In this document: piece by piece, positions 24,553 through 36,420 of the stretch
Layout of the letters: the number at the start of each line of letters is the position of its first letter
How positions within the stretch are numbered: the stretch's first letter is position 1
The notes under the pieces: model-generated
Told to the model about the DNA's origin: nothing
Databases searched by the model: none
The model's input: only the letters and a program-made list of their open reading frames with translations
Translations under genes and position numbers: made by a program
Assembly (NCBI GenBank): GCA_050084515.1
Contig: CM114271.1
Span: 42,098,001 to 42,162,000, forward strand
Origin: Blasia pusilla
Lineage: Eukaryota; Marchantiophyta; Marchantiopsida; Blasiales
DNA length: 64,000 nt
Direction of reading: 5' to 3'

Positions 24553-25540
24553 CTTGATTCAAAAAACACAGATCTCTTCGTTCCTGGCCCTTTCTCCTTT
24601 CTCTTTCGTACCTAGAACCGAGCAGCGGCTTTCAGTTAAGATGACGATTCCTCTCCTCTCGCTCCCGGTCTAAATCTGTCTGAAATCACTTCCAAATCTG
24701 AACAACCCACACCTCTCCTACAACACAAAGCACGCATAAAAAAAAAGCAACGCGGCTGAAACCCTACGAGTCTTGTACTTCAGATCCGAGACACCAAAAT
24801 GCCTGTCAAATCTTCGAGTCAATCCGTCGTCCGGATCGTGATATTCTGCGCTTCCTCTTCCACAATTCGACCTTGCACAGCGCCCTGCCTTTATGCGCAG
24901 ATCTAGATCAAAATCGCCATCGCGAGCACGAGTCTCAGGGATGACCCTTCCGTCTCACTTCGAGCAAATCGCGCAAGATGCTGCCCCGCTCACTCCGTTG
25001 GCTTTGTGCCGTCTTTCCCAGGTCCTTCCCAGGGACCACGGCTGTTCCTTCACATGAAAGCAGTCCGTCTCGAATCAGAGGACGACGCGGTTGGAAGACC
25101 AGAGGGCAGGACGCGTCACCTTCTCTGACCCTCGCCAACATAGCCATGAAGATAGCGGTATCGTGGGGTTCGTGTGTTTAGAAAGGGGTTTTTTGGAGGC
25201 ATCTACACTTGGACTCGTTTTGTGCTTCATCGTGAACGTGGCTACTTCTCCCGGCAGCATTTATTTGTCGGAGGAACGCCACGAAGACAGACGTGAGGGT
25301 TGACGTTCTCACTAATCTTTTGCTGGCCAATTCAGAGGCATCGACAACTAGGCAGCAACATTCTGAACTCTTCGGCTCGAAGAATCTCTGGTCCACTAGA
25401 TTTGGAGGAGTCTCTGGTGGCCGTCAACATGGCGTGTTCGGACCACGCTGCGTTGTAGCTTACCGTGTTTCCCCCGGCCAAAGGCATTCCTTGCCGCAAA
25501 GGTAGGAGGACATGGCGGGGAGTTTCAATCATTCCAAAAA
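24553..25540 (-). promoter_or_regulatory. 5' flank of PRA1 gene (5' UTR and probable promoter)
   Basis: This GC-richer stretch lies upstream of the PRA1 start. It has CT-rich tracts (24580-24665 on the plus strand, read as GA-rich in the gene's sense), common in plant 5' UTRs. I cannot fix a TATA box or start site. No separate gene is visible. Confidence 0.35.
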
Positions 25541-25704
25541 GTAGTGGGTCACATTTATTTATTATTTATGGAAATATATCCACTTTATTATAAAATAAAT
25601 TTCAAAAAAGGACAAAGAAAGGTAATAACAATTCAAAAGAAGAGTCAAAAAATGCATAAAAGAATGCAAAAAAAAAATGGCAACAAGCCAACGCAAACAC
25701 AGGC

Positions 25705-26631
25705 TCAACGAGCTACACGATTGATAGCCTGAAACAAATCTAAGAAGAACACGAGTGGTTGGTCAGACGTGAATGGATGATGAGGCGAGCGACCCCCCAC
25801 CACCTCCGCACGACGTATCAATGCCAAGGCTTGTGCACGTTGTAAGGCCACTGAGATGCATTGCCAAAAATAAGTAGTAACTACCGAGAGAGAAGGACTA
25901 CGGGAAGGGGCAAAGTGATGATTCTCGAGGGAGTGGTGAGCACATGTTTTCAGGAAAGTATCAAAAGACACATGTAAATGACCGAATACTTCCACTGCAA
26001 AAGGAATAAATCCATCAATCGCATGTCTCACAACATAACTTAACTCCTTGATTCTTGCTGCAGCTTCGGCCGCCAAACCTTTGGTATGTGCGGCTTGACA
26101 CATGAAGTTAGAACGTGTTGGATCAGCAACCGCCACATCACCTAGTGTCCGAAATCCACCTCGAGACATAACAAGATCCACTCTCCAACGAGAGGTTGCT
26201 TGTGTGGTTGAAGGTAGGACATGGAGTTGCTCTTGCCCAACGGTGTATCCTGCAGTACGAGCCACCGATGCTACCGCCTCTCTAATGACATAATGTGTGG
26301 CCGTTCGTTCTCCACCATGTGCACATCGGAGAATATGGATACCCTTGGCATCAATGGGATCCCCGCATACATAATTTGGCACACCTAAGAGAGAAGGATG
26401 GGGAAGTCCAAGACGTAATCGCAAAGCTATCAAGAATATACTTCGAGGAAGACGAAATGGAAGAATAAGAGGATTTGTAGTAAGCCACACCTCCGCTCCG
26501 GTACCCCCACATGAACGTAGACAAGCTCGATTAGCGTTAGAGGATGCCTCGGAGCGAATGCTGGAAAAGTTGATTTGATGCAGATTCTCGGAGATATGCT
26601 CTTGAAGTCGATCAAGCCCTTCCGTAATCAA
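25705..26631 (-). pseudogene. R2-like LINE C-terminal CCHC and restriction-like endonuclease
   Basis: A 308-codon open frame. LRLRLGLPHPSLLG leads into YVCGDPIDAKGIHILRCAHG and ERTATHYVIREAV, a Cys/His cluster equivalent to the CCHC of R2-type proteins. The endonuclease core follows: WRVDLVM ... LGDVAVADP, the spaced acidic residues of a PD-(D/E)XK fold, then AAEAAARIKELSY, IPFAVEVFGHL and FLKTCAHHS. The 51.1-kb copy preserves the same line-up. The frame is intact here, but the element as a whole is broken. Confidence 0.8.
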
Positions 26632-28973
26632 TTGACTGAAAGGGGGTAGAATTGCTTGTGTAGCAAGAGGAAGAAGAGCTCGTGCAGATCTCAGTTATTG
26701 TTGAAATAACAAGTCCCCTCTCTACATGGGCGATATGATCCATCAAGATAGGTGTATCTCCTTGGAGAAACCTTGAAGCCATAATTGGTGCTACCAATGC
26801 CCAACTCCCCAAAAAGACTGCGGGAGCAGATGTGACTGTGGAGGACAGTCCCACCCCTCCAAAAGAAATAGGCAAGATAGCTTGTCGTGAAGCAAAAATA
26901 CCATCCTCTCTCTCAAAGGTATTCGGGCCAAGAAGTTGACCAAAAGTTGCCAATATAGAAGCATCAAAAGAGCCCAACCGATGTAAGAACCTTGAAGTGG
27001 GAGGACAAGTGCTAAGAAGGTAGGAAGGACGTCATAGAAAACATTTGAAGAGAATCCCATAAGCCACTTGGGGATCCCCTAGATGAGGTAACAAATGAAG
27101 CCATTCCACGTCTTTCAAAAGGGCCTCATCCAAGAACTTTGAGACATAGTCGATGAAGCCAGTTGGGACCCCAAGAACTCTAACCCCTTCAATGTAGATG
27201 GGAAAATCAGGAGTAGGTGGGATGAATGTTGAGGGAAGGCATGAAGGAGACCATACTCCACATTTACTAGGTTGGACTTTAAGGTTTAAGAAAGAGAGTT
27301 GCTCCACGAAATGGGTATAAGCAAGAATCACTTCAGAAGGAGGACCTATAATGTGAGTGTCATGAGCAATAGAAGGGAAAAGACAAGATGGAAATGCTTG
27401 CGCTGATGCTCAAAGGGCAAGAAAATGGGCAATGGCAAAGAGTGGGCCATCCATGGGATCACCTTGACGTGTGCCACAAGCCGATTGTAGAATACTATAT
27501 TCCCTAGAAGTAGCATGATGGGAATAGATAATGGGCGTATCATAGGAATAGAAGGAGCAAACAAATTGAATGTGCCTCGCGAGTTGTCCTCCTCCACAAC
27601 GTAACTCCTCAAAGATGGCTGCATGAGAAACTGAATTGAATGCGTTAGCCACATCAACTTGAGTTGCTACCCAATCTGGATGAATATCAAGAGTGGAGCG
27701 AACCCATGCACCACAGCCTCACAACCTCCAGGAGTTGCCATTCCAAATTGATGAGGAAATAAGTGGGCACTAAAGTGAGGACGAAATTCCAAGCATAGGG
27801 ATTGACTAACCAAGCGGTATAAAACCTGTCGTGCGCCTACTCTCCTTGAACGTCAATCTTAGTGTTGCAGAAGCGTACGTTCAGTAGGACACGCTCTCAT
27901 CGCCCACCTGCATCCAAAAGCACTCACATTAGTCTGGCTTTGGGTCCAGCGGCCTTCCAACCCACCGAGTCCTCAACTCGGCATCTCATCAAGCTCAACC
28001 TTCCCTCATTCATAGGTTCCCAACACGGCAAGTCCTTCAGGACTTGGAACAGACAATCTGGTTAGTCCAGGAACCTAAAACGGCACTTGCGCGCCTATCA
28101 GTCCCAACTGTTCAACGGACCTCGTGCGAGTTCCTAACCGGGACCGAAGTAATTGAGTCGCGGGTTGGAATCCAAGAGGGATCTCTAAAATTCACCTCAA
28201 TAGACTTGGTTCAGGTTTTCAATCCCAACTCCAAACTCCCTTTCCTTTCCATGCCCTTGAGCCGCCCCATGGAGCCCAAAGTGGGGTTTGAGTCCCAAGC
28301 ACCCTTGGAGACCTTCCCCCTTACTAGTAATTCTGGGGATCTCCAGTAACCCCCCACTTTTGGAAAAGGATGGTCAGGCCCTTCATTGTGGCCTTCAACC
28401 TGACTCTTCTTACAGTCGTTTTCTGGTCGTCTCTCAGCTGCTACTTGTGCGTTTGCAAAGATCTTTAGTGCGTCTCAACTGACTTTCCATAAGCTTTCCA
28501 ACACATCCTTATTCGTCCCAAATGCATCTTGGCACTAAAAGTTATGGCCATAAATACTGTCGGAAACTCTCAAACGTCAATGGCGTCCCAAATCCGGATT
28601 CCTTCCTTTGACAACCCACTTCCTAGACTTGACTCCTCTCAAGTCTTGGTCCGCGTTTGGTCCAGGTGTCTCAGTCGCGACCACAACATATGAAACGTGA
28701 AGCCTTGCTTGCGTCTCATCTCTTGTCTCTTATCCGAGACCACTCCAAAGCGCAAACCATCTTAGCGTGAGCCCGCTAGTGTTCCGATGTTACGCTTTGG
28801 CGCTCGTTTGGTAATGAGGGTCGCGACAAAACCTCTGCAATAGCCAAAGGGCACACACCTGAAGGAGACTTATCCATAGCCAACAAACGACAAGCCCCTA
28901 AGAGCCTAGAGATAGAGAATGGGAGACGACCTGTCGCCTTATGTGCACACACCTTATATAGAGACAAAGCCAC
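26612..28973 (-). pseudogene. R2-like LINE reverse transcriptase (frameshifted, interrupted)
   Basis: Pieces in order: FSISRLLGACRLLAMDKSPS and VCPLAIAEVL (28915-28834), the solo LTR, then YRLVSQSLCLEFRPHFSA and FPHQFGMATPGGCEAVVHG (about 27820-27710), VANAFNSVSHAAIFEELRC (27655-27600, RT motif with catalytic Asp region), GTRQGDPMDGPLFA (27480-27435, RT motif B), LNLKVQPSKCGVWSP (27285-27240) and ISFGGVGLSS (26870-26840). The order is that of an R2-type RT. The YxDD box itself is lost in a frameshifted stretch near 27350. Confidence 0.8.
27827..28828 (-). mobile_element. Solo LTR, 1002 bp, with 5-bp target duplication
   Basis: On the minus strand it starts TGTCGCGACCCTCAT and ends GTAGGCGCACGACA, giving TG...CA ends. 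It is flanked by AAACC on both sides (27822-27826 and 28829-28833). Removing the insert and one AAACC joins the R2-like RT exactly in frame as IAEVLYRLV. Other copies of this LTR family lie at 12.4-13.3 kb, 30125-30860 and 61150-62620. Confidence 0.92.
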
Positions 28974-30124
28974 TTGCTCAATTTGCTAGGATAAAGAAAT
29001 CGCGGAGATGCTCAGAAACCATCCCTGATAGCCTGCTTGCTGACAAGCGAGGAGTATGCAAAAAAGCCCTTGTGAAAACCTCCAAGTCAAGCTCCAAGTC
29101 AAGGTCCGTTGTATAGTCTTCCACAAAAGGTGGAGCATCGCCACTTGAAGGAGGATGAAGAGCTTCTAAGAGAGCCAATGTTTCCGCACTTGGAACCGTC
29201 GGAGAAAGAGGACCCAATGCTTGAGCTGCACGTGAAAACTCACCAACCTGCCCCAAAAGTAGACTTCGTCGAAGGCGTTATTGTATTGAAGGTCTCCCAC
29301 AATTGGCATGTTGAGTGGGATGAGCCGCAACTAAGGTCTTTGCTCGAAGTATATGCTCATTCTGAAGATTCTCCCAATCCCCAGACATAAAGCGTTGAAT
29401 ACGTGTGGAGGTTTCACGATGACCCGTTGCACCATCCCTTGGAGGGAGGACTAAAACCCATTGTGGGAAGAGTAATAGGAGATACCAAGCATTTATATGT
29501 GTGGGGTCACGCGCTAGCCTTTCTAATGGGAATAGCAAAGCTTGTTGGGTGATGGGGCGAAGAGCAATAGGAATGCGAGTGGAGAGTCTAGGATGAGGAA
29601 GACCTGGATGGAAAGAGCGAAGGAGATCAATTTGGCTTAACCAGGTCCAAGCAGTTGTTGTGGGGAGTGCAATAGGAGGTGGTATCGGGTTAGGGATTGA
29701 AGGCCCATGCATGGATCGACAATACCGCTGATGTCTTTTGATCCCATTAGGAGCAAACTCCTTACCACAAGGTATTCAACGAACCTTTGGTACAAATGGA
29801 GAAGTAGAAGGGTTACAAGGAGAGGAGGTAGGAGGTGCAAGAGGTGGTGATGGCCGACGATGAGGGGGTAAGTAGGTTGGGGAAGGAGGAGGAGGAAGAG
29901 GGAAGATTCGGGTAGAATAGATGGGAGTTGGAAGCAAGGGCATAGATGAGATATGTGGGGATGGCAAAGTAGAAGGATTCAGTAAAAATGGATCAAGATT
30001 AGGCTCAATAGGACGAGGCAAAGAAGAGAGAAGAGGAGAATCCAAAAGAAATGTAGTGAGTGTAATGGGTGTATTAGCACATGGAGGAAAATGGCGAGAT
30101 CTACGAAGAGGAGGTGAACCAAGG

Positions 30125-30870
30125 TGTCGTGCGCCTACTCTCCTTGAACGTTAATCTTGTTGTTGCGGAAGCGCGCGTTCAGTGGGTCACGCTCTCAACA
30201 CGGATCTGCATCCAAACATGCACTCTGGTTAGTCGGATCTTGGATCAATCAGCGGGCTAACTTTCTGAGTTCTCGTCTCAATCTCTCATCAAGCTCAACC
30301 TTCCTAGTTTCGCGGTTTACAACACGGGCAAGTCTCAAAAGACTTGGGACAGACTTTCTGGTTGGTTCAGGAACCTCAAATGGCGTTTCGCGTCTGGCGA
30401 TTCCAACTGTCTGATGGACATCCAATGAGTCCCTAATCGAGACTTGCACAAAGTGACTAGTGGGTTGGAATCCAAGTGTGGCATACAAGGTCCACTTCCT
30501 TGGATCAGTTTTGGGTTTCGAGTTCGAACGCCAAACTCCCATTCCATCCCGTGCCTCTGATTGTGGGGATTTGTGTTCCAAGATATCTTGGAGAGACTCC
30601 TCCCTTACTAGTACTTTTGGGGATCTCCGGGGTCCCCCTACCTTTAGGGAAAGACACCTAGGCCTCTCCAATTGGCCCTCAGCCCGATTTCTCTCACAAT
30701 TGTTTTTGGGCAATATCTTAGTTTTTACATATGTGTTTGCTAAGATCTTTGATTCATTGGAAGCGTCTCAAGATAAGCTTTCCAACGCATCCTTATTTGT
30801 CCCAAACGCATCTTGGGACTAAACGTTATGGTCCAAAACATAGTCAAATTCCCCAAACACTGCATGATTT
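30125..30870 (-). mobile_element. Truncated LTR of the TGTCGCGACCC family
   Basis: The plus strand starts TGTCGTGCGCCTACTCTCC, identical to the start at 27827, and stays alignable through blocks such as CATCAAGCTCAACCTT (30287) and TTTCCAACGC (30779). Homology fades around 30860, so the other end of the LTR is missing. Orientation is the same as the solo LTR at 27827. Confidence 0.75.
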
Positions 30871-31083
30871 ATTTGTTCTGCAATCCGTGGGACTCCAAAA
30901 AGTTGCACAATGAGGGGTAAAAAATCATTTGATGCCTTAAAGCAACTCATCGGAGTCCGACGAGTTGCTGGACTGTCCCTTATTTTTTGGATACTTTTGG
31001 CCAAAAGCAACCCGTCGGACTCCGACGGGTTGCATTTTCCCCCCATGGCAAGTGGTCGGAAGCAAACCTAGAAGGCTGCAGAA

Positions 31084-32250
31084 GCAAACCTAGAGGTTGC
31101 AGATTTTGAACTATGGCTTGATGACATCATAGATAAGCCGACAGAAAACCCAGGATTCAAGATGATGTTCAAGAATCACATCCTACCTCAGGCAAATCTG
31201 GACGAGGAAATAGACACGAGAAAAGAGGATTTTGCAAAGAAGAAGCAGGATCTTCAACAGTAGGCGGCCAAGCCATCTCGACAAAGAGTTGCCTAGTGGA
31301 TGGTGTACAAGTACCTCATCAATTGTGTGAATGCAAGTACCTGGCGCAAATTTTTGGTAGCCTACAAATTGTGGGCTTCTCCGCCTGATGGAGAGGGATT
31401 CTCCATCTACGACATGGAGATGGGATAGGGCATGTCTGACTAGGAGGTAATAAATTCTCCAATATGGTTGGACTTCAACAACCTTGAGGACATTACAGAA
31501 AAAAATCTAAGCCTGGTCTATGATGGAGTGGTCGCTGGTAGGGACGACATTCTGAACTTTGTGAAGCCTGATGAATTTTTCGAAGGAGATGTGGAGGCGC
31601 AAGACCTTGAGACAGCAGAGTTGGTGGCAACGACCGTCACTGCCAAAGACAAATCCACAAGGGGTTTGAAAAGCCAAGGCAAGGGGTTCAAAGAATTTAG
31701 GGCACACTCGAGAGAAGCGAAAGCGGGAGGCGCCTAGTTCATCCGAGGGAGGAGATAAGGATGTGGAATACACTCCATTATCCTCGGGCAAGCATAGGAA
31801 AACGACCACCAGGACAAATGTCCTTCTTCACTTGACTCATCTTGTCGATGAACTGCAGAGTTTCAATTCTCAAGAGTCGACACCTGCCATCGAGAAATTG
31901 ACCGTGCTAGGGTGAAAACTCCTTCGAAACAGGCACGCCCCCTGGACGATGCATGGGGCTGCTAAGGAGGTGACGGTGGACCTCCTCATTGCAGATTTTC
32001 GTTTTGGGTTTTGCTTGTGGGACAACAATCCATCTGACACTGTCCCAAACTGGAATGTCCCGCTTTCCTATGACCAGATCGCTCTGTTGTTTTCTTTTGC
32101 TAATGCATAGCTCAGTGATAGGGGTTGTTTCTTGGTCCTTACTGGAGGGAGTGAAGACGAGCCCTTCAACCTTCAGTGCGTGAAGAGGTCACTGAAGTGG
32201 AGGACGACGCAAATCGTGGGTCATAAAAAATGAATATCCACTCAGATCGG
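31084..32250 (+). pseudogene. Coding block 1, amino-methyltransferase-like (DPPY-side half), copy 1
   Basis: The frame begins ADFELWLDDIIDKPTENPGF, continues VNASTWRKFLVAYKLWAS and INSPIWLDFNNLEDITEK, then a Lys-rich hinge. The methyltransferase-like part reads VDLLIADFRFGFCLWDNNPS (31977-32036), where a DPPY-type motif would sit after LLIAD, then LSYDQIALLFSFAN and CFLVLTGGSEDEPFNLQ. This pattern (D/N-PP-Y motif, then a strand ending in a glycine turn) matches motif IV and following strands of class-beta N6-adenine/N4-cytosine methyltransferases. Stops at 31261, 31294, 31426 and others show it is dead. A GGTAAGT near 32275 could be an intron donor. Confidence 0.5.
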
Positions 32251-32294
32251 CGACAAATCAAGTTCGGGTAAGTTCACTTTTTGAACAAATTAAG

Positions 32295-32760
32295 ATGGTT
32301 CAGAAACCCGTCGGATCCCAACAAGTTGCAAATTCAAGGTAGGAACCAGACAGGTTGCAAGTAGAATTCCTTTTGCACTTGTGTCTGCAGTGATGCAATC
32401 CGTCTGAAAGCGATGGGTTGTAAATTCACCAACATGTCTCCAATGATTGCAACCCGTTGGAACCCGACGGGTTGCAAGTAGCATTTCTTTTCCACTTGTT
32501 TTTGGAGTGATGCAACCTGTCTGAAAGTGACCGGTTGCTCTTATATTAGGAACTTCTCAACTATGAATAATTTGATTGAGTTGTAAGCCAACCGTTGGAC
32601 TCTGACAGGTTGCGGTTTTGTCCAGCAAAATGAGAAACCTCTCGGATTTTGATGGGTTGCTCATAGGCAAATAATCCTCTTAGAGTTGTAAAGCAACGCG
32701 TTGTTGTCGTGTCAAGCCTATAGGCCAAGTTCCGATGGGTTGGTAATCACTAGGGATTAG
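32295..32760. repeat. 27-bp palindrome array, copy 1, internal (probable intron)
   Basis: Units of fixed 27-bp length with 13-bp arms of type GCAACCCGTCGGA around one central base. Clear members: 32395-32421, 32449-32475, 32512-32538, 32587-32613. More decayed ones occur near 32308, 32630 and 32692-32742. Mismatches are often CG to TG/CA. Confidence 0.8.
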
Positions 32761-32799
32761 TAGGACGGGTTTGTCTACTATTTTGTAAGGCTCGAACAC

Positions 32800-33620
32800 A
32801 ACTTCTAGGTGTTCCAAATCCCGGATCCAATGGATCCATGCTCCCATGGGTACAACTTAGATAGTCTCTACAATTCCCTCCCGGGAATTTTCATGCAAGA
32901 AGGGACCCCCTTACTTGGAGGAAGGGAGAAGTCACCTGCCTTGATGCAAATGCTCATGGAGCTCTGCTCGAGGCCGGGTGACTTGGTCTTTGACTTAGTG
33001 GGCCTATCAGGGGTGAGTATCAAAGGCGCCTAGCAAAGTGGCAGGAACATTCTCTGCCTTGAGGGAAGGTCAGAACTGTTTGACCTTTGCAAAGAGGTAA
33101 AGGTGGATAACGAGAGGCTAGTGGGAGTATACAACTCTCCTCCAAAGCCAACTGCTCTAGCTCTAGAGCCACCATTGATAGTGACACCATCGTCACTTCC
33201 TACGGTTCTGAAAATTGGGAGGGCAAAGTTGACACTAATTTTGGAAGAGCTCTTGGATGATGACGAGTGAGTTCAAAGATTTATCGGACCCAGCTTGACT
33301 AAAGCGTTTTGGAGCTGGGATTTAGTGGTTTCCAAGGGCGAAGCACATATTGATATTGGATGGGTGTCATCTTGCAAAGCATACAAGATTTATTGTCGAG
33401 GAAGGCGTTGGGACTCAAATCATGTTACATGGGACCGTTATGGTATACCTAAGGGGGGGCCAAGGCTCTCGAATTCCACAACATTTACAATCCCCGTCTA
33501 TAATCGGCTAGAGGAGCCACTTGTATCCCAACACATTCCTTTTGTCCAGGAACCTAAGAGAGTTGGGAGTAAATTTGTAGATGATGAGGCTGCAAAAATC
33601 ATAGACTAGATCAAATGTAC
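32800..33620 (+). pseudogene. Coding block 2, amino-methyltransferase-like (SAM-binding half), copy 1
   Basis: The frame reads IPDPMDPCSHGYNLDSL, then GGREKSPALMQMLMELCSRP and PGDLVFDLVGLSG (about 32974-33012). In permuted amino-methyltransferases the corresponding stretch is a KP..L...L....PGDLVLDPFxGSG block that binds S-adenosylmethionine. QSGRNILCLEG follows, equivalent to the next strand. A C-terminal block with VYNRLEEPLVSQ and GSKFVDDEAAKIID (to 33608) is also found in copy 2. The order DPPY half first and SAM half second fits class beta. Substrate cannot be inferred. Confidence 0.5.
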
Positions 33621-33752
33621 ATTTCCGAGCTTCCCTCGGATGTAATAAAGGACAAGAAGTTTTTGAACCATGATGGTTTTTGTAATTTTTTGCTGAATTG
33701 TTTTTTGTTCTTGTCGATTATGTTGGTCTATCTACTCGATGCTATTTATTTT

Positions 33753-34334
33753 GCAACCCGTTGGATTCCGACGGGTTGCAAACCAAGGAACCAGGGACTA
33801 TCGGATTATGATCAGGTTGCAAATTTGGGCTGTGATTTGCAACCATAAAAATTAGGGACCAATGAGCGAGTTTGGAATTTCTCGGATTTCAACAAGTTGT
33901 AGTTCGTGGATAAGGTTTGCAACCCGTAAAAAATTGACGGGTTGCAAATCAAGAACTAGGTTTGGAACATGTGGAATTCATAGAAGTTGCAAACAGATGA
34001 TTGCTTGCCATTGCAACTCGTTGGTTTTCGATGGGTTGTTTGTCTGTAGGTAGCGAGTGGAGTTGAAATTTTTTCTTCTCTAGGACATGTATGTAATGTT
34101 TTCCTAATTGATTTGAATGGTCTGTGATTTTTTTTCTGTGAACCCGTCTCACGTCGACAGGTTGGAAGCCAAAAATGGAACTTGGATAAGTACAGATGTA
34201 TGCAAAAATTCTTGTGTCTTGTGATATTTATAGACCCGATTGACGAAGTTACTACTGGGACTCTCTTGCAACCTTTTTTTAAACCCCATTTTCTGTCATC
34301 CATTCAGGCAACTTGTTTGATTCTGACAGATTGG
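33753..34334. repeat. 27-bp palindrome array, copy 1, downstream
   Basis: Members at 33753-33779 (both arms nearly perfect), 33919-33945, 34013-34039, 34139-34165 and 34308-34334, with single half-sites between, for example GATCAGGTTGCAAA near 33810. They follow the end of coding block 2. Confidence 0.8.
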
Positions 34335-34344
34335 CTCCTTGAGT

Positions 34345-35640
34345 GATTTCTTTTCCTGTTAGTCCAACTTTTCAGGCATTCTGGCAGGCTTCTTCACTTT
34401 CGCCTCGTTCCTCCATTATCTTCACACAATTCTTCTCTAACATGTTATTTTTGAGACGTGTTGGATTCCTACTACCTGTCGGATTCTCATGTCAGATTCC
34501 CAACCTGTCTTATTCTCATGGGTTGGAGGGCGGAATGGAATCACTTGTCAAGATCCATCTTCAAATGGATTTCTACTACCTGTCGGATTTTGTAATTTTG
34601 AGAGTTACACCTTTTGATTCAAGGAATGAGGACTCTATGAAGTAAAGGTTGTATATACATGACTGTTTTAGATATTATGTTTGTGTATTGGAAGAATGAG
34701 TAATATTGAAATGGATCACGAAGCTCGTAGGATAAGGCAGAGAGGTGGAAAATCAAGGATTTGCCTTAGAGGAGAGGGAAATGCGGTAACGAAGTCTAAA
34801 GACTCAGAGCGAAGCTTGGAAAAGACAACGAAGACATATTAAGAACTTGTTTATGAAGTTCTTTGCTCTTGAACGAAGCATGATGAAGAAGAAGAGGAAG
34901 AAGTACTTCGCTCTTCAGCGAAGAAGGACGAATGAAGCACTTGGAACAAGCACAAAGAATGCAGCGCTTTGTCTTCAGACAAAGAGGAAGAGCTTCGTCC
35001 TCAAGGGAAGAAGAAGAAGTTTAGACTTTGCAGCGAAGCGAAGATAAGACCCAACATGATTTCAAGCGGCACATCATATGAACAATTAGGCTAGGAAGAG
35101 GCGTGACTTTTTGAACCAGATAGGAATTTAGGACACTTATGCCCAGCGGATTCATAGCGATCATAGGAAAAGATAAGAGAACCGTAGATCAAGGTAGTTA
35201 CAAACTTTCAATATACACTAAGATTCCTAAGAGATGCTTTAGATCTTTGGACTTACTACTGTCTTGGAAGATATTTAAGAAGCATGAAAGTAGTTATCAT
35301 CATCATTCTTTCACGAAGTCCTTATGCTATATGTATGGTCCAAGCAAGGGAGTAGTACCCTCTCAAGCTTGTATACACTTTGAAGCTTACTGATTCTTGA
35401 TGGAGTAGTAAAGAACTCATTTCTTCATTCTGATGTGCGATGCATATGTCTGAGAATTCTTATTGGGTCTGTAGAGTGAAGAGTGGATCAGGAGAACACT
35501 TTCATCATTAGAATAATCAACATCGAGTTGTAAAAAATCTATTCGATAGAGAGTAGCATGCCTAGACGGATTGAGTTCCGAAAGTAGGAGAAGCCAACTT
35601 CTTGTTGAGGTCTCTGTGAGGTTCTTTGATGTTGAGTGAT
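34345..35640. other. Purine-rich repeat-like sequence, no gene seen
   Basis: The stretch 34700-35050 is a GAAG-rich series (GAAGAAGAAGAGGAAGAAG, GCGAAGAAGGACGAATGAAG). This resembles the AAAGACTCTTC-rich LTR at 45965-47469 in style but is not clearly the same family. Frames are low complexity. Confidence 0.35.
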
Positions 35641-35679
35641 GGCGGGATGAATCGGTTGCTTGATCTTGAAGCTCCTACT

Positions 35680-35990
35680 TCTTTTTGGCAAAGTCATGTT
35701 TCCTCGGGTCGCCAATCTCCTTGTCGACATCCCCCTGCGGAAAAATATGGTTCTTGAACATTGTCTTGAACCCAAGGTTCTTTTCCGGCTTATCCCGGAT
35801 TTCATTTAACCACAACTCAAACTCCTCCGCCAATTCGAGGCTAGCCTCCTTGGGAACCGGCTGAATTCTCTGTAGGTCGGCTTGAAGGCATTCAATCATG
35901 GACTTTCCCAGCAAGCGCAAGGCATCCCAGAAGGACCACTCTCATAGCCAATGGGAGATGATTGGGTCCGACATCCCGGGGGATGGTGTG
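35680..35990 (-). pseudogene. Inverted fragment of the methyltransferase-like element (N-terminal part)
   Basis: The minus-strand frame reads ELAEEFELWLNEIRDKPEKN, GFKTMFKNHIFPQGDVDKEI and HDFAKKK. It aligns with the start of coding block 1 in copy 1 (FELWLDDIIDKPTEN, FKMMFKNHILPQ, DFAKKK). It lies 430 bp before copy 2, which starts just after this segment, so copy 2's N-terminal part seems to have been inverted in place. Confidence 0.65.
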
Positions 35991-36420
35991 CCGATTATTT
36001 CTCTGCCTCTGTTCCCTCAAGACTGATCTTCATCAGTCGGATTTTCCCTCTTAGGGATGTCGTGCTTTTTTTCACCGCCTGGATTTTTGTATTGTAACAA
36101 CTACATCTTGGGAAATAAATGTGTTGGCCCAAGTCTTCTTCTTTATTTTTGCTCCTTTTGGGAGCATCTGTAATGTACAAGAAGTATAAAAATTGATCTT
36201 TTTACATTAATTTAATGAGTTCAATCCCCAAGAGGATCAGGATTATATGAAAAGAGAGTTCAAGATGGCATTTATCTTGCAATAGTTGTAGTTAAGTGTG
36301 TACAATTTGGATTCAATCACTTATCAGTGTATTCTTCTCTCTATTAGTACTAAGATTTCTTTCCTCGATTCTCTCTAGTGGAATTGAATCCACGCTCATG
36401 TAGATCAAGCTGCGTAGAGG

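Larger units (their letters stand above)
25705..30124 (-). mobile_element. R2-like LINE with restriction-like endonuclease, split by a solo LTR
   Basis: Reading leftwards: a Pro/Ser-rich leader (30045-29776), a zinc-finger-like CGKEFAP...IKRHQRYC (about 29760-29710), a linker, an RT entry motif ending LSASRLSGMVSEHLR (29010-28990), an RT (28973-26612, interrupted), and a C-terminal CCHC plus PD-(D/E)XK endonuclease (26631-25705). That order (N-terminal finger, RT, CCHC, restriction-like endonuclease) defines the R2-type LINE class, which usually targets fixed sites. There are several frameshifts and stops, so it is inactive. An intact solo LTR (27827-28828) sits inside the RT and a truncated LTR of the same family abuts the 5' end at 30125. 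Confidence 0.85.
30940..34345 (+). mobile_element. Methyltransferase-like element with 27-bp palindromes, copy 1
   Basis: A unit of roughly 3.4 kb alignable with 36421-39450. Layout: palindromes (30942-30968, 31007-31033), coding block 1 (31084-32230), a spacer with palindromes (about 32290-32760), coding block 2 (32800-33620), and a second palindrome array (33753-34334). No RT, integrase or transposase is visible, so its mobility class is unknown; duplication within 5 kb and decay suggest a mobile element. Stops and frameshifts occur throughout both coding blocks. Confidence 0.6.

Noticed and set aside
30249-30713. 154-codon minus-strand ORF
   Set aside because: It lies inside a truncated LTR whose other copies do not conserve the frame.
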